Assembly (NCBI RefSeq): GCF_904063065.1
Contig: NZ_CAJFCL010000005.1
Location: 62,001 to 126,000 of the forward strand
Length of the DNA stretch: 64,000 bases
Direction: 5' to 3'
Source of the DNA: Pseudomonas paraversuta
GTDB taxonomy: Bacteria > Pseudomonadota > Gammaproteobacteria > Pseudomonadales > Pseudomonadaceae
In this document: piece by piece, positions 8,322 through 17,792 of the stretch
Layout: each line of letters opens with the position of its first letter
Position numbering within the stretch: position 1 is the stretch's first letter
The notes under the pieces: model-generated
What the model was told of the DNA's origin: nothing
Databases searched by the model: none
What the model saw: the letters and a program-made list of their open reading frames with translations, nothing else
Made by a program: the position numbers and the translations under genes

Positions 8322-8449
8322 GCCGCGTTTTGTGATGCCCTGCAGTGAATGCAGCGGATCCCGCGCCCTGCGCCCGAGCTGTCGAATCAGCTTGAGGCCG
8401 CGTCGGATGCCGCTTGTGCAGGGGTGTTTCGGCGATTTCTGGAGTTTTT

Positions 8450-10579
8450 ATGCTCGAACAGGCTCAACGCGTACTCAAGGACATCTTCGGCTACGACAGT
8501 TTCCGTGGCCGTCAGGGTGACATTATTGAGCGCGTGGCCAGTGGTGGCGACGCTTTGGTGCTGATGCCTACCGGCGGTGGCAAATCCTTGTGTTTCCAGG
8601 TTCCGGCGCTCCTGCGCGATGGCCTGGCGGTGGTGGTGTCGCCATTGATCGCATTGATGGACGATCAGGTGGCAACCCTTGAAGAGCTCGGGGTGGCGGC
8701 AGCGGCCTTGAACTCGACGCTGAATGCCGAGCAACAGCGTGACCTGGCGAACCGGATCAAGCGCGGTGAAATAAAAATGCTCTACCTGGCACCTGAACGC
8801 CTGGTACAGCCGCGCATGATGGCGTTTTTGCAGAGCCTGGACATCGCCCTGTTTGCCATCGACGAAGCGCATTGCGTGTCCCAGTGGGGCCACGACTTCC
8901 GTCCCGAATACCTGCAGCTGGGCCAGCTGGCCGAAGTGTTTCCCAATGTGCCGCGGATTGCCCTGACTGCCACGGCGGACAAGCGCACCCGCGAAGAAAT
9001 CGTTACCCGTCTGCACTTGCAGAACGCCGAGCGGTTTTTGTCGAGTTTCGACCGCCCCAACATTTTTTACCGCATCGTGCCTAAAGAGCAGCCGCGCAAG
9101 CAGTTGCTGGCCTTCCTTTCCGAACGCCGCAGCGATGCGGGCATCGTCTATTGCCTGTCGCGCAAAAAAGTCGATGAAGTGGCGCAGTTCCTGTGTGATC
9201 AGGGTTTCCCGGCACTGCCGTATCACGCCGGCCTGCCCAGCGAGACGCGTGCAGCCAACCAGAAGCGCTTTCTCAATGAGGAGGGGCTGATCATGGTGGC
9301 GACCATTGCGTTCGGTATGGGGATCGACAAATCCAACGTGCGCTTTGTCGCGCATCTGGATTTGCCCAAGTCCCTTGAGGCGTATTACCAGGAAACCGGC
9401 CGGGCCGGGCGCGATGGCTTGCCCGCCGACGCCTGGATGGCCTACGGCCTGCAAGACGTGGTGATGCTCAAGCAAATGCTGCAAAACTCCGAGGGAGATG
9501 AGCGGCACAAGCGTCTGGAGCATCACAAGCTCGATGCCATGCTGTCTTTGTGTGAAGAAACCCGCTGCCGCCGGCAGACCTTGCTCGCCTATTTCGACGA
9601 AGACATGCCGCAACCCTGTGGGCACTGCGACAACTGTGTGGATGGCGTGCAAACCTGGGATGCCACCGAGCCTGCGCGCCAGGCGCTGTCGGCGATTTAT
9701 CGCACGGGTCAGCGCTATGGCACAGGTCATTTGATCGATGTGTTGCTGGGCCGCGAAAACGAAAAAATCCGCAGCATGGGTCATCAGCATTTGTCGGTAT
9801 TCGGTGTGGGCAAAGCCCGTGCTGAAGGCGAGTGGCGCACACTGTTCCGTCAATTGGTGGCCCGTGGTCTGGCCGATATTGATATCGAAGGCTACGGCGG
9901 TTTGCGATTAAGCGACAGCTGCCGGCCGTTGTTGCGCGGCGAAGTGACTTTGGAACTGCGCCGCGAGCTCAAGCCGCAAACGACGGTCAAGAGTAGTTCC
10001 GCCAGCCCGGCCAGCCAACTGGTGCGTGGCGAAGAGCGCGAGCAGTGGGAGGCCCTGCGGGCCTTGCGGCGCAAACTGGCCGAAGAGCACGGGGTGCCGC
10101 CTTACGTCATCTTCCCCGACTCGACCCTGCTGGAAATGTTGCGCAGCCAGCCCACCTCGTTGTCCGAGATGGCTGCAGTCAGCGGCGTAGGTGCACGCAA
10201 GCTGGAGCGCTACGGCGAGGCCTTCCTCGAGGTTCTGGGCGGGCAGGCCGAAACCCCGAAAGTGGTGGCCGACATCCGTCACGAGCTGATCAGCCTGGCC
10301 CGCGCCGGCATGACGCCATTGCAGATTTCCGGGCAGCTGCAATGTTCTGAAAAGAACGTTTATACGATGCTGGCTGAAGCAATCGGCCGTCAGGAATTGT
10401 CCCTTGAGCAGGCTTTGGACTTGCCCGAGGAGCTGATGGGCGAAGTGCAGGACGCGTTCCTGGATGGTGAGGGCGAGCTGCCAAGTGTGGCCAGCATTGC
10501 CGAGCAGTTCAAAGGCCGGGTACCTGAAGGCGTGCTGTATTGCGTGCGTGCGGCACTGCAGGCCGAGTTCGAAATGTAG
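8450..10579 (+). CDS. recQ: ATP-dependent 3'-5' DNA helicase RecQ
   Basis: A 709-aa RecQ helicase, a superfamily 2 enzyme that unwinds duplexes and acts in RecF-pathway recombination and replication-fork repair. The order of parts is complete: Walker A PTGGGKS (near residue 47), DEAH box in [20 protein letters not shown], motif [10 protein letters not shown], motif [14 protein letters not shown], the zinc-binding RQC cysteines [10 protein letters not shown]...CGHCDNC, and an HRDC domain around residues 530-600. A further roughly 90-residue C-terminal segment is typical of Pseudomonas RecQ. ATG 8450 is chosen for its TGGAG ribosome site and family-like start [15 protein letters not shown]. Confidence 0.97.
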   Translation: MLEQAQRVLKDIFGYDSFRGRQGDIIERVASGGDALVLMPTGGGKSLCFQVPALLRDGLAVVVSPLIALMDDQVATLEELGVAAAALNSTLNAEQQRDLANRIKRGEIKMLYLAPERLVQPRMMAFLQSLDIALFAIDEAHCVSQWGHDFRPEYLQLGQLAEVFPNVPRIALTATADKRTREEIVTRLHLQNAERFLSSFDRPNIFYRIVPKEQPRKQLLAFLSERRSDAGIVYCLSRKKVDEVAQFLCDQGFPALPYHAGLPSETRAANQKRFLNEEGLIMVATIAFGMGIDKSNVRFVAHLDLPKSLEAYYQETGRAGRDGLPADAWMAYGLQDVVMLKQMLQNSEGDERHKRLEHHKLDAMLSLCEETRCRRQTLLAYFDEDMPQPCGHCDNCVDGVQTWDATEPARQALSAIYRTGQRYGTGHLIDVLLGRENEKIRSMGHQHLSVFGVGKARAEGEWRTLFRQLVARGLADIDIEGYGGLRLSDSCRPLLRGEVTLELRRELKPQTTVKSSSASPASQLVRGEEREQWEALRALRRKLAEEHGVPPYVIFPDSTLLEMLRSQPTSLSEMAAVSGVGARKLERYGEAFLEVLGGQAETPKVVADIRHELISLARAGMTPLQISGQLQCSEKNVYTMLAEAIGRQELSLEQALDLPEELMGEVQDAFLDGEGELPSVASIAEQFKGRVPEGVLYCVRAALQAEFEM

Positions 10580-10698
10580 TGCTGGTTATTGATATGTAAC
10601 GAATTGATTGACTTATAGGTCTTGCCTATGTGCAAGCTCCATGCTTAGCTGGCTAACAATTAGGTTCACTCTTTTTCAGTCTAACCATTGAGTTTTTT

Positions 10699-11133
10699 AT
10701 GCCTTTAACCGATCAACACCGCTTTGGCATGCAGTTGGCCCAAATGTCCCGTGGCTGGCGTGCCGAGCTGGATCGTCGTCTTGCTGGTCTTGGTTTGTCG
10801 CAAGCACGTTGGCTGGTGCTGTTGCACCTGGCACGTTTTGAAAATGTGCCTACCCAGCGCGAACTGGCCCAGAGTGTCGGGGTTGAAGGGCCGACCCTGG
10901 CCCGCTTGCTTGACAGTCTTGAAGCTCAGGGGCTGGTGCAGCGTCATGCTGTGGCCGAAGACCGGCGCGCCAAGAAAATTGTATTGAGCGATACCGCCCG
11001 GCCATTGATCGCCCAGATCGAAGCCATTGCCACTGCGTTGCGCCAGGAACTGTTTGTGGGCGTAGACGAAGAAGAGCAGCGCATCTGCATGCGTGTTCAC
11101 CAGCGCATCCTGGATAACCTCGAAAAACACTGA
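10699..11133 (+). CDS. MarR-family transcriptional regulator
   Basis: A 144-aa MarR/SlyA-type dimeric winged-helix regulator. The recognition region QRELAQSVGVEGPTLARLLD is followed by the wing with HAVAEDRRAKKIVLSDTARP, where the DRR(A/S)K motif is diagnostic. It resembles the SlyA branch. It lies 119 bp after recQ, has its own weak TTT-rich upstream region, and is separated from plpD by a palindromic REP that can terminate both genes. Ligand and targets are unknown. Recalled neighbour pattern: PA3341. Confidence 0.88.
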   Translation: MPLTDQHRFGMQLAQMSRGWRAELDRRLAGLGLSQARWLVLLHLARFENVPTQRELAQSVGVEGPTLARLLDSLEAQGLVQRHAVAEDRRAKKIVLSDTARPLIAQIEAIATALRQELFVGVDEEEQRICMRVHQRILDNLEKH

Positions 11134-11137
11134 TCAC

Positions 11138-11187
11138 AACCCTGCAGGAGCAAGCTTGCTCGCGAGCAAGTTCGCTCCTGCAGGGTT
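11138..11187. repeat. Family-B REP palindrome, likely bidirectional terminator
   Basis: A nearly perfect 50-nt palindrome whose arms start AACCCTGCAGGAGC and end GCTCCTGCAGGGTT, with GCTTGCTCGCGAGCAAG in the middle. It lies between the converging ends of the MarR gene and plpD. Confidence 0.75.
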
Positions 11188-11195
11188 AGTACTCC

Positions 11196-13382
11196 TTAGA
11201 ACGTCTGGCCCAGATTCAGGTACAGCGCTGTTTGATCATCATCGTTAAAGCCATAGCTGAAGTTGAGCGGGCCCAGCGGTGTGTCGAAGCCGATGAAAAT
11301 ACTCGCGGCATTGATGTAGCCGCTGTCGAATTCATTGTCGTTGTTCCAGGCCCGCCCGCGCTCCAGTGACGCGCCGGCATACAGCGGGAAATCAAACGGC
11401 AAGTACGAGCGTGGAGTGAGGCGGCGGTAGTAAACCGCGCGCATCAAACTGACGTTTTGCCCGGAAATCGCATCTTCCCTGAAGCCCGACAACTGTCGTG
11501 CACCACCCAGCAAGAAGCTCGATGTCACCACGTTGGCCTTGTCCAGCGTGCGCCCGTAGCGCCCGCCCAGAATCCAGGTGTTCGGCCCGTAACTCAACGC
11601 CTTGTCCAGATGAAACTCCCACTGGCGATAACGCTCATCAGAGCCAATTCCCGGCTCAAATTGGCGCACGCTCAGGCTGATGTCCTCACCCTCATGGGGG
11701 AAGTACACGTTATCCAGCGAATCGAACGAGTATTTCAGGTCATAAAAGCCTTCATTGAAGCTGGTGCTCGGCAAGTCGCGTTCGCCAATTCGCACATTGG
11801 CTTCGCCCCAGGCCTCGCCAACGCCAAGGCGGATTTCACCGCTGTTGCCGATCTGACGACCAAAATTCAAGCCAAAACCATAGCGTTCCAGGCGGTATTC
11901 GGCGATTGGATCGTTATCGAGGATCGACTCCACGTTCTGCGAATGGGCGTTGATATAGGGCGCAACAAAATACCGCGAGCCGGCATCCAGTGGCTGATAG
12001 AACTCGCTGTACAACTCTTGCTGATCGCCGATTTGTACCCGCGTCAGCCACTCGGCACCCAGCCGGTTGATGCCGTTGACCCGATAGCTGGCACCGATGT
12101 TGAACGCACTGTCGCCGCGCATATCGTCTGAAAGGTTGAGCCCCAGCCGCAGGTAGTCAGTGCCGCTGCGCTTGCCCCGGGCGCTGATCACCAGGGTGCG
12201 GTCCTGACCTTTGTGCACCACGCGGTATTGCACCTGTTCGAAATAGTCCAGCCCGTACAGCGTGCCCATATCCCGATGCAGACGGCCCAGGTCCAGCGGT
12301 TCACCCACCGGCTGGCGAATGTAATAGCGGATCACCGAGTCGTCTATTTTCGAATCATTCTCGATCTTGACCGCGGTGATTACCGGGGTGCGCTCCTCAG
12401 GTGAGCGGGCGGCATCGAGTTGCTTGTCCCCGGGCTGGCGCAGGCTGACCAGGCGTTTTTCAAGGGCCTGGGTGGCGCGATAGCCAGCGTTGATAATGTC
12501 TTGCGAACGACCAAAATCGGTGACTCCAAAACTGGCCAGCGCAGGCTGGATCAGTATGTCTTCCGGCTTCAGGGACGCAAGCTGCACCTCGGAGTTGCTG
12601 CGGGTCATCAATGTGATGGACTGGTTGAGGATGTCGAACACGGTGTTGAGCTGTTTGCGCCCGCGCAACGGCGTGCCGATATCCACCACAATGACCAGGT
12701 CCACCCCCATTTCGCGGGCTACGTCCACCGGGATGTTGTCGACCATGCCGCCGTCGACCAGCAGTTGACCGTTGATTTCTACGGGGGCAAACACCGCCGG
12801 AATCGACATGCTGGCGCGGATCACCTGAGGCAAGTGGCCTTTGCGAAATACCACTTTCTCGCCATTGACGATGTCGGTAGCCACAGCCCGGAAGGGGATC
12901 GGCAGTTTGTCGAAATCACGGATGTCGCTGCTGTGGGCCAGCAAGCTCTCGAGCAGCAGCGACAGGTTTTGCCCCTGAATCACTCCCAATGGCAGCCCAA
13001 GGCTGCCATCGTCGCGAAAGCTGAGTTTCTGTTTGACCAGGAAGTCGCGGTCATCCTGCTTGCGCCTGAACGGGATGTCTGCCCGGGCCGGAGCATCGGA
13101 CAGGGCTTCTTGCCAGTCGATCCCCAGTGCGAGCTTTTCCAGTTCGTCGATCTTGTAGCCCGAGGCATACAGGCCGCCGATCACTGCGCCCATGCTGGTG
13201 CCGGCGATGGCATCGACGTGAATGCCCTGTTCTTCAAGTGCCTTGAGCACGCCGACGTGGGCCAGGCCACGGGCCGCGCCACCGGAAAGCACCAGGCCGA
13301 TCTTGGGGTGTGGATTTTCGGCGGCAAACAGTACCAGCGGGGATAAACACAAAAGCAGGCAAATCAGCAGGCGGCGCATCAT
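11196..13382 (-). CDS. plpD: Patatin-like phospholipase, type Vd autotransporter PlpD
   Basis: A 728-aa self-secreting phospholipase. A signal peptide (about residues 1-21) precedes a patatin domain with the oxyanion loop SGGAARGLAHVG, the nucleophile motif GTSMG (Ser63) and the catalytic DGG (Asp210). A POTRA-like module at about residues 330-420 and a C-terminal 16-strand beta-barrel ending in FNDDDQTALYLNLGQTF follow, as in FhaC/TpsB transporters. In P. aeruginosa PlpD (728 aa, recalled as PA3339) the lipase domain is released outside the cell. Two adjacent ATGs (13382, 13379) are both possible starts; the earlier one gives the family length. The gene is convergent with the MarR gene. Confidence 0.93.
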   Translation of the reverse strand: MMRRLLICLLLCLSPLVLFAAENPHPKIGLVLSGGAARGLAHVGVLKALEEQGIHVDAIAGTSMGAVIGGLYASGYKIDELEKLALGIDWQEALSDAPARADIPFRRKQDDRDFLVKQKLSFRDDGSLGLPLGVIQGQNLSLLLESLLAHSSDIRDFDKLPIPFRAVATDIVNGEKVVFRKGHLPQVIRASMSIPAVFAPVEINGQLLVDGGMVDNIPVDVAREMGVDLVIVVDIGTPLRGRKQLNTVFDILNQSITLMTRSNSEVQLASLKPEDILIQPALASFGVTDFGRSQDIINAGYRATQALEKRLVSLRQPGDKQLDAARSPEERTPVITAVKIENDSKIDDSVIRYYIRQPVGEPLDLGRLHRDMGTLYGLDYFEQVQYRVVHKGQDRTLVISARGKRSGTDYLRLGLNLSDDMRGDSAFNIGASYRVNGINRLGAEWLTRVQIGDQQELYSEFYQPLDAGSRYFVAPYINAHSQNVESILDNDPIAEYRLERYGFGLNFGRQIGNSGEIRLGVGEAWGEANVRIGERDLPSTSFNEGFYDLKYSFDSLDNVYFPHEGEDISLSVRQFEPGIGSDERYRQWEFHLDKALSYGPNTWILGGRYGRTLDKANVVTSSFLLGGARQLSGFREDAISGQNVSLMRAVYYRRLTPRSYLPFDFPLYAGASLERGRAWNNDNEFDSGYINAASIFIGFDTPLGPLNFSYGFNDDDQTALYLNLGQTF

Positions 13383-13449
13383 GAATCTCTGGGCAAGCGA
13401 CAAAGGTGGCTATTATAGCGGCGCCTTTCACTTCAGGAGCCCGAGAAAC

Positions 13450-13737
13450 ATGGCAGTCAGCAAACCGGAAATTGTTATCACCTATTGCACGCAGTGTCAG
13501 TGGTTACTCCGTGCGGCATGGCTGGCCCAGGAGTTGCTCAGCACATTTTCCGATGACCTGGCGCAGGTGGCGTTGCAGCCGGGCACCGGCGGGGTGTTTC
13601 GTATTACCTGCGATGGCGTGCAGATCTGGGAGCGCAAGGCGGATGGCGGCTTTCCCGAAGCTAAAGTGCTCAAGCAACGGGTGCGCGACCAAATTGATCC
13701 GCAACGTGATCTGGGGCACAACGACCGGGTTCAGTGA
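13450..13737 (+). CDS. SelW/SelT/SelH-like (Rdx family) CxxC protein
   Basis: A 95-aa thioredoxin-fold protein of the Rdx family, with VITYCTQCQW near the N terminus. The CxxC (C13, C16) has cysteine where animal SelW has selenocysteine. The GGVFRITCDGVQIWERK strand and GGFPEAKVLKQRVRD helix complete the fold. A redox role is inferred from the family, and the partner is unknown. AGGAG lies 10 nt before the ATG. It diverges from plpD, and its last 7 bp overlap the end of the convergent DMT gene. Confidence 0.85.
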   Translation: MAVSKPEIVITYCTQCQWLLRAAWLAQELLSTFSDDLAQVALQPGTGGVFRITCDGVQIWERKADGGFPEAKVLKQRVRDQIDPQRDLGHNDRVQ

Positions 13738-14624
13738 GGGTTGGTCGCCAATACGGGCTTGCCCGGTGCAGGTCCGCTGGCCATGCGGCTCGACACGACA
13801 ATCGCGACGATGATCAGCACCCCGCCCAGCAGCATGGGCAAGGTCGGCGTCTCGTGAAACAACAGCCAGGCCAGGGTGATGCCGTACACCGGCTCCAGGG
13901 CGAAGACTACGGCGGCGGTGCGGGCTTTGATCACCGCCAGGCTGGCGACAAACAAACTATGGGCCACGCCCGTGCAGAACACCCCCAACAGGCCGATCCA
14001 CAGCCAGTCCAATGGCCGCACTTGACCCAGGCCAGGCGCGGCGAAGGGTAGCAGGCACAGGGCAACCACGGCGTTCTGCCACATCGCCGCCTGCACCGCA
14101 GGCAGCCGTCCCGAGCAGGCCCGGTTATTGAGGGACAGCAACGAAAACAGCAGGCCCGAGGCAATCGCCCAGAGCAAGCCTTCGGTGGCCTGGCTGGCCA
14201 GATCAAAGGTCGGGGTGACCAGGATCAGCCCGACGCTGACCAGTATCACCAGGATGATTTCGTTGAGCCGGATCCGTTCGCGAAAAATCAGCCCTTCAAG
14301 GATCACGGTAAACGCCGGAAAGCTGGCAAAGCCCAGGGTTGCAATGGCCACCCCGGCAATCTTTACCGAGATGAAAAAACTCACCCAGTGCCCGGCCAGC
14401 AGCAAGCCGCTGAGCAGCAGACCGCGCACGTCGCGCAATGTCGGCTTGCACCACACCGTGTGTCTGGCCAGCCCGGCAAAGCAGGCGAGGGCAAGCACTG
14501 CAAAACCTGCCCGGCCGAACACGATAATCGAGGCCGATGCGGCGGCCAGTTTGCCGAACACGCCGGTCAGGCCGAACATCAATGCGCCAATATGCAGGGC
14601 GCCCAGGGCAGTACGCGGAGTCAT
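13731..14624 (-). CDS. DMT-superfamily exporter (two EamA domains)
   Basis: A 297-aa membrane protein with ten hydrophobic spans in two repeated EamA halves. The first half contains FGRAGFAVLALACFAG and the second ALEPVYGITLAWLLFHETPTL, the usual E-P-(V/L) signature before the last spans. Members export amino acids, nucleotide-related metabolites or drugs, and this substrate cannot be predicted. The adjacent AraC gene lies upstream on the same strand and may regulate it. The 3' end overlaps the convergent selW-like gene by 7 bp. Confidence 0.87.
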   Translation of the reverse strand: MTPRTALGALHIGALMFGLTGVFGKLAAASASIIVFGRAGFAVLALACFAGLARHTVWCKPTLRDVRGLLLSGLLLAGHWVSFFISVKIAGVAIATLGFASFPAFTVILEGLIFRERIRLNEIILVILVSVGLILVTPTFDLASQATEGLLWAIASGLLFSLLSLNNRACSGRLPAVQAAMWQNAVVALCLLPFAAPGLGQVRPLDWLWIGLLGVFCTGVAHSLFVASLAVIKARTAAVVFALEPVYGITLAWLLFHETPTLPMLLGGVLIIVAIVVSSRMASGPAPGKPVLATNPH

Positions 14625-14701
14625 TGCAGTCCTTGAATCAATACGGGCAAGGCCTGCAGTCTAAGGTGCGGGGGGCAGGCCCGTCTGTCGCCAGACTCGC
14701 G

Positions 14702-15463
14702 TCAGTTGTCGCCAGACTCGCGCCGCAGTGCCGAAGGCGAGGCCCCGAACTCGCGGAGCATGGCGGCAGCAAAGGCGCTTTGCGAGGTATAGCCGACGCG
14801 GCAGGCGACTTCCCCTATGGGCAGCATGCTACGGCGCAGCAGGCTTAGGGCACTGTGCAGGCGGCGTTGGCGAATGTAATCCATCGGCGTTTGCCCGCAT
14901 TCACTGATAAAGCGGCTGTGCAGGCGCGTGCTGGATAACCCTGCGATACGTGCCAGATCAGCCACCTGCAGCGGGTAGGCGGCGTTTTGGTCGATATAGG
15001 CATCCAGAGCTGCCAGGGGCAGGCGTTTGGGGGGCGGCGAGTCAGGGGCGAGCGTGTTTAAACTGGCCAGCAACAGGATTGCCCCCTGACGGGAGATCAG
15101 CGGGTCGCTGACCGCACTGCTGGCCAGCCAGTTGACCAATTGATGCTGCATGGGGTCCAGAGACAGCTGTGCGGCGCTGTCGAGCAACCGGCGGCTGGCG
15201 TCGGCGTGCTGGCCCAGCGATTGGCCTAGCCAGTCTTCTTCGCCGGGTACATCGAGTACCAGGCATTGGCTGCCTTGTTCGCTTTCACAGGTGTGATGGG
15301 CGCCTGCCGGAACCACCATCAGATGTTGCCGATGCAGTCTGCTGGCGCGGCCATCCACCTCGAAATCGAGCTTGCCTGAGAGGCTGATCACCACCTGCGG
15401 GTGCTCATGGCTATGGGCGATCACCTCTTGGCGGTAATTACGCAGTGACAGGATCTGGCCCAT
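14702..15463 (-). CDS. AraC-family regulator with N-terminal cupin domain
   Basis: A 253-aa regulator. The N-terminal cupin sensor (about residues 10-100) has HSHEHPQVVISLSGKLDFEVDG and the VPAGAHHTCE strand. Two C-terminal helix-turn-helices include VADLARIAGLSSTRLHSRF and PIGEVACRVGYTSQSAFAAA. I start it at ATG 15463 (MGQILSLRNYRQ). The frame stays open to 16306, but that stretch overlaps trkH and has no family homology. Its last coding bases are duplicated just past the stop (16-bp copies at 14686-14701 and 14707-14722). The DMT exporter downstream on the same strand is a plausible target. Confidence 0.87.
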   Translation of the reverse strand: MGQILSLRNYRQEVIAHSHEHPQVVISLSGKLDFEVDGRASRLHRQHLMVVPAGAHHTCESEQGSQCLVLDVPGEEDWLGQSLGQHADASRRLLDSAAQLSLDPMQHQLVNWLASSAVSDPLISRQGAILLLASLNTLAPDSPPPKRLPLAALDAYIDQNAAYPLQVADLARIAGLSSTRLHSRFISECGQTPMDYIRQRRLHSALSLLRRSMLPIGEVACRVGYTSQSAFAAAMLREFGASPSALRRESGDN

Positions 15464-15487
15464 GGTGATCTGGTCTCTGTAAGTGGT

Positions 15488-15528
15488 CTGCAGGAGCGAG
15501 CCTTTATCAGAACAGCTCGCTCCTGCAG
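15488..15528. repeat. Family-B REP palindrome between trkH and the araC-like gene
   Basis: CTGCAGGAGCGAGC and GCTCGCTCCTGCAG are perfect inverted arms around a 13-nt loop. It could act as a terminator after trkH on the minus strand. Confidence 0.7.
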
Positions 15529-15546
15529 GGTATGCCGATTCAGCTT

Positions 15547-17001
15547 TTAGTGCCGCCAGAACGCCGGGATGCACAGTACAAACACGGTAATGATCTCCAG
15601 GCGCCCGAGCAACATGCCCAGTGACAGGATCCACTTGGCCGCGTCCGGCAGGCTGGCGAAGTTGCCGGAAGGCCCGATGGTTTCGCCCAGCCCGGGGCCT
15701 ACACCGGACACCGTGCTGGCAGCGCCGGTGAGGGCGGTCATCCAGTCCAGCCCCAACAACGACAGGGCCAGGGCAATCACGCAAATGGTGATGGCAAAGA
15801 AGAACGAAAAGGTCAGGATCGAGCGCACGATTTCTTCGTCGAGGCGGTGGCCATTGTACTTCTGCTTGATCACTGCCCGCGGGTGAATCAGTTGGTTGAG
15901 GTTGGCCTTGAGCAGAATGTAGGCAACCTGAAAGCGGAAAATCTTGATCCCGCCTGCGGTGGAGCCCGAGCAGCCACCAATAAAACCGAGGTAGAAAAAC
16001 AGCATCAGCGAGAAATTGCCCCACAAGCTGTAGTCGCCCAGTGCAAAGCCTGTCGTCGTCACCACTGAAGTTACGTTCAGCGCCACATGGCGAAAGGCGT
16101 CCCCCCACGGCATGTTGGTGGTCCACCAGAGCCAGGCGCTGAGCACCAGCCAGGTGACCAGCAACAGGCCGAGCAAGCCTTGTACCTGCTGATCCTTGAT
16201 CAGCGCCTTGCGATGGCCGCGCAGGGTGGCGACGTACAGGGTAAAGGGCAGGCTGCCCATGATCATGACTACGATAGCGACCCAGTGCACCGCAGGCTGT
16301 GACCACTTGGCCAGGGACTTGTCCGAGGTTGAAAAGCCGCCGGTGGAAATTGCCGACATGGCATGGTTGATCGCATCAAACACGCTCATTCCGGCCCACC
16401 AGAAGGCCAGGCTGCCAAGAATGGTGATGCCGACATAAGTGGCCACAATCAGGCGGGCCACCATATGCGAGCGCGGCATGACTTTTTCGGAACGGTCTGA
16501 CGACTCGGTCTGGAACAGGCGCATGCCGCCGATTCGCAACAGCGGCAAAATCGCTACCGCCATGCCGATAAAGCCGATACCGCCGAGCCAGTGCAGCATC
16601 GAGCGCCACATCAATATGCCGGGCGACATGGTGTCCAGACCGCTGAGTACCGTTGAGCCGGTAGCGGTGATGCCGGACATGCTTTCGAAAAACGAGTCGG
16701 TGTAGCTGATGTGCTGTGTCAGCAAAAACGGCAGGGCGGCAAATACACACACCACTACCCAGCTGGAGACGGTCAGCAGATACATGTCTCGGGGGCGCAG
16801 GTGTACTTGCTCGGGGCGTCCGGGAATGACCAGTGCCAATCCGGCCAGAAAGGTGATCAGGCTGGCCCACAGAAAGGACGGCAGATCGCCCATGTGGTCA
16901 AAAATCACCAGTGTCAGCATAGGTACGGCCATGCTGATCGCGAGCGTAATCAGGAAGATGCCGATAATGAAACCGATGATGCGTAAGGTCGGCAACGCCA
17001 T
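15547..17001 (-). CDS. trkH: Trk potassium uptake protein TrkH
   Basis: A 484-aa potassium channel-like subunit of the Trk system, which works with the NAD-binding regulator TrkA (not in this window). Four pore loops with filter-like sequences are visible: ITATGSTV, ISTGGFST, VTTTGFALGDY and STVSGVGPGL, within repeated M1-P-M2 units. A conserved MLHWLGGIGFIGMAVAILPLL follows the first pore. Length is typical (483-485). It is divergent from the nitroreductase gene across 118 bp. The start MALPTLRIIGFIIG is normal for the family. Confidence 0.96.
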   Translation of the reverse strand: MALPTLRIIGFIIGIFLITLAISMAVPMLTLVIFDHMGDLPSFLWASLITFLAGLALVIPGRPEQVHLRPRDMYLLTVSSWVVVCVFAALPFLLTQHISYTDSFFESMSGITATGSTVLSGLDTMSPGILMWRSMLHWLGGIGFIGMAVAILPLLRIGGMRLFQTESSDRSEKVMPRSHMVARLIVATYVGITILGSLAFWWAGMSVFDAINHAMSAISTGGFSTSDKSLAKWSQPAVHWVAIVVMIMGSLPFTLYVATLRGHRKALIKDQQVQGLLGLLLVTWLVLSAWLWWTTNMPWGDAFRHVALNVTSVVTTTGFALGDYSLWGNFSLMLFFYLGFIGGCSGSTAGGIKIFRFQVAYILLKANLNQLIHPRAVIKQKYNGHRLDEEIVRSILTFSFFFAITICVIALALSLLGLDWMTALTGAASTVSGVGPGLGETIGPSGNFASLPDAAKWILSLGMLLGRLEIITVFVLCIPAFWRH

Positions 17002-17119
17002 GAAGTCAGCTCGGGATGAAAGAGGGGCGCCATTCTACCTGTGGGGCGGGGTATGTAAACCGCCAGCCCTTGGCTAGATACCGTTAGAATAGCCGCACAT
17101 TTTCTTCAGGAGGTGGCCA

Positions 17120-17680
17120 ATGGAGGCTCTCGACGCTTTGCTCAACCGTGTTTCTGCCCCGCGCCTGCTCGATCCGGCGCCAACGGCTGAGCAACGTGAA
17201 GTACTGTTTGCGGCTGCTTTGCGTGCGCCGGACCACGGCCAGTTGCGCCCTTACCGGTTTTTGACGGTGGAAGGCGATGCGCGGCATCAGCTGGGTGAAA
17301 TCCTCGCCGGAGCCGTACAGGCCCAGGGTGGAGAGGTGACCCCGGCAGCATTGGACAAAGCCCGGGCCATGCCGTTGCGCGCGCCATTGGTGGTTGTGGT
17401 GGTGGCCCGCCTGCAGGACCACTTCAAAGTGCCCAGGGCCGAGCAGTTGATCACCGCAGGTTGCGCGGCTCACGCCATTGAACTGGCGGCCTACGCCCAG
17501 GGCATTGGTGCGGTATGGCGCACGGGTGAGCTGTCATATGCACCGCAAGTGGCCAAAGGGCTGGGGCTGACAGAGGGCGAGCAGGTGGTTGCGTTTCTGT
17601 ACCTGGGAACTGCGCAGAATGAACTGCGTGCCGCGCCGAAGGTGGATACGGCTGAGTTTGTGCAGCAGTGGTCGGCGTGA
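17120..17680 (+). CDS. Nitroreductase-family flavoprotein (YdjA-like)
   Basis: A 186-aa FMN-binding protein of the compact YdjA branch of nitroreductases. It starts MEALDALLNRVSAPRL and carries the FMN-phosphate motif RAPDHGQLRPYRF, then LVVVVVARLQDH and a C-terminal GLTEGEQVVAFLYLGT. It probably reduces nitro, quinone or flavin-type acceptors with NAD(P)H, but the natural substrate is unknown. A strong AGGAGGT ribosome site sits 8 nt before the ATG. Confidence 0.9.
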   Translation: MEALDALLNRVSAPRLLDPAPTAEQREVLFAAALRAPDHGQLRPYRFLTVEGDARHQLGEILAGAVQAQGGEVTPAALDKARAMPLRAPLVVVVVARLQDHFKVPRAEQLITAGCAAHAIELAAYAQGIGAVWRTGELSYAPQVAKGLGLTEGEQVVAFLYLGTAQNELRAAPKVDTAEFVQQWSA

Positions 17681-17683
17681 ATT

Positions 17684-17774
17684 CCTTGCAGGAGTGAGCT
17701 TGTCTCGCGCTGCAGGCACTTCGGTTTTTCTGAGACACCAAGGTGATGCAATCGCGAGCAAGCACGCTTCAAGG
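17684..17774. repeat. Degenerate family-B REP pair
   Basis: The left arm, TTGCAGGAGTGAGCTTGTCTCGCG, and the right arm, AATCGCGAGCAAGCACGCTTCAAGG, are imperfect inverted copies. They occupy the convergent gap between the nitroreductase and the sensor kinase genes. Confidence 0.5.
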
Positions 17775-17792
17775 GTTTATTGATTCGCGGGT

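Noticed and set aside
8387-9853. 488-aa open frame antisense to recQ
   Set aside because: Composition is a shadow of recQ codons, and no domain or start signal supports it.
14702-16306. Single 534-aa AraC fusion
   Set aside because: The N-terminal 280 residues are an antisense shadow of trkH; the AraC protein starts at 15463.
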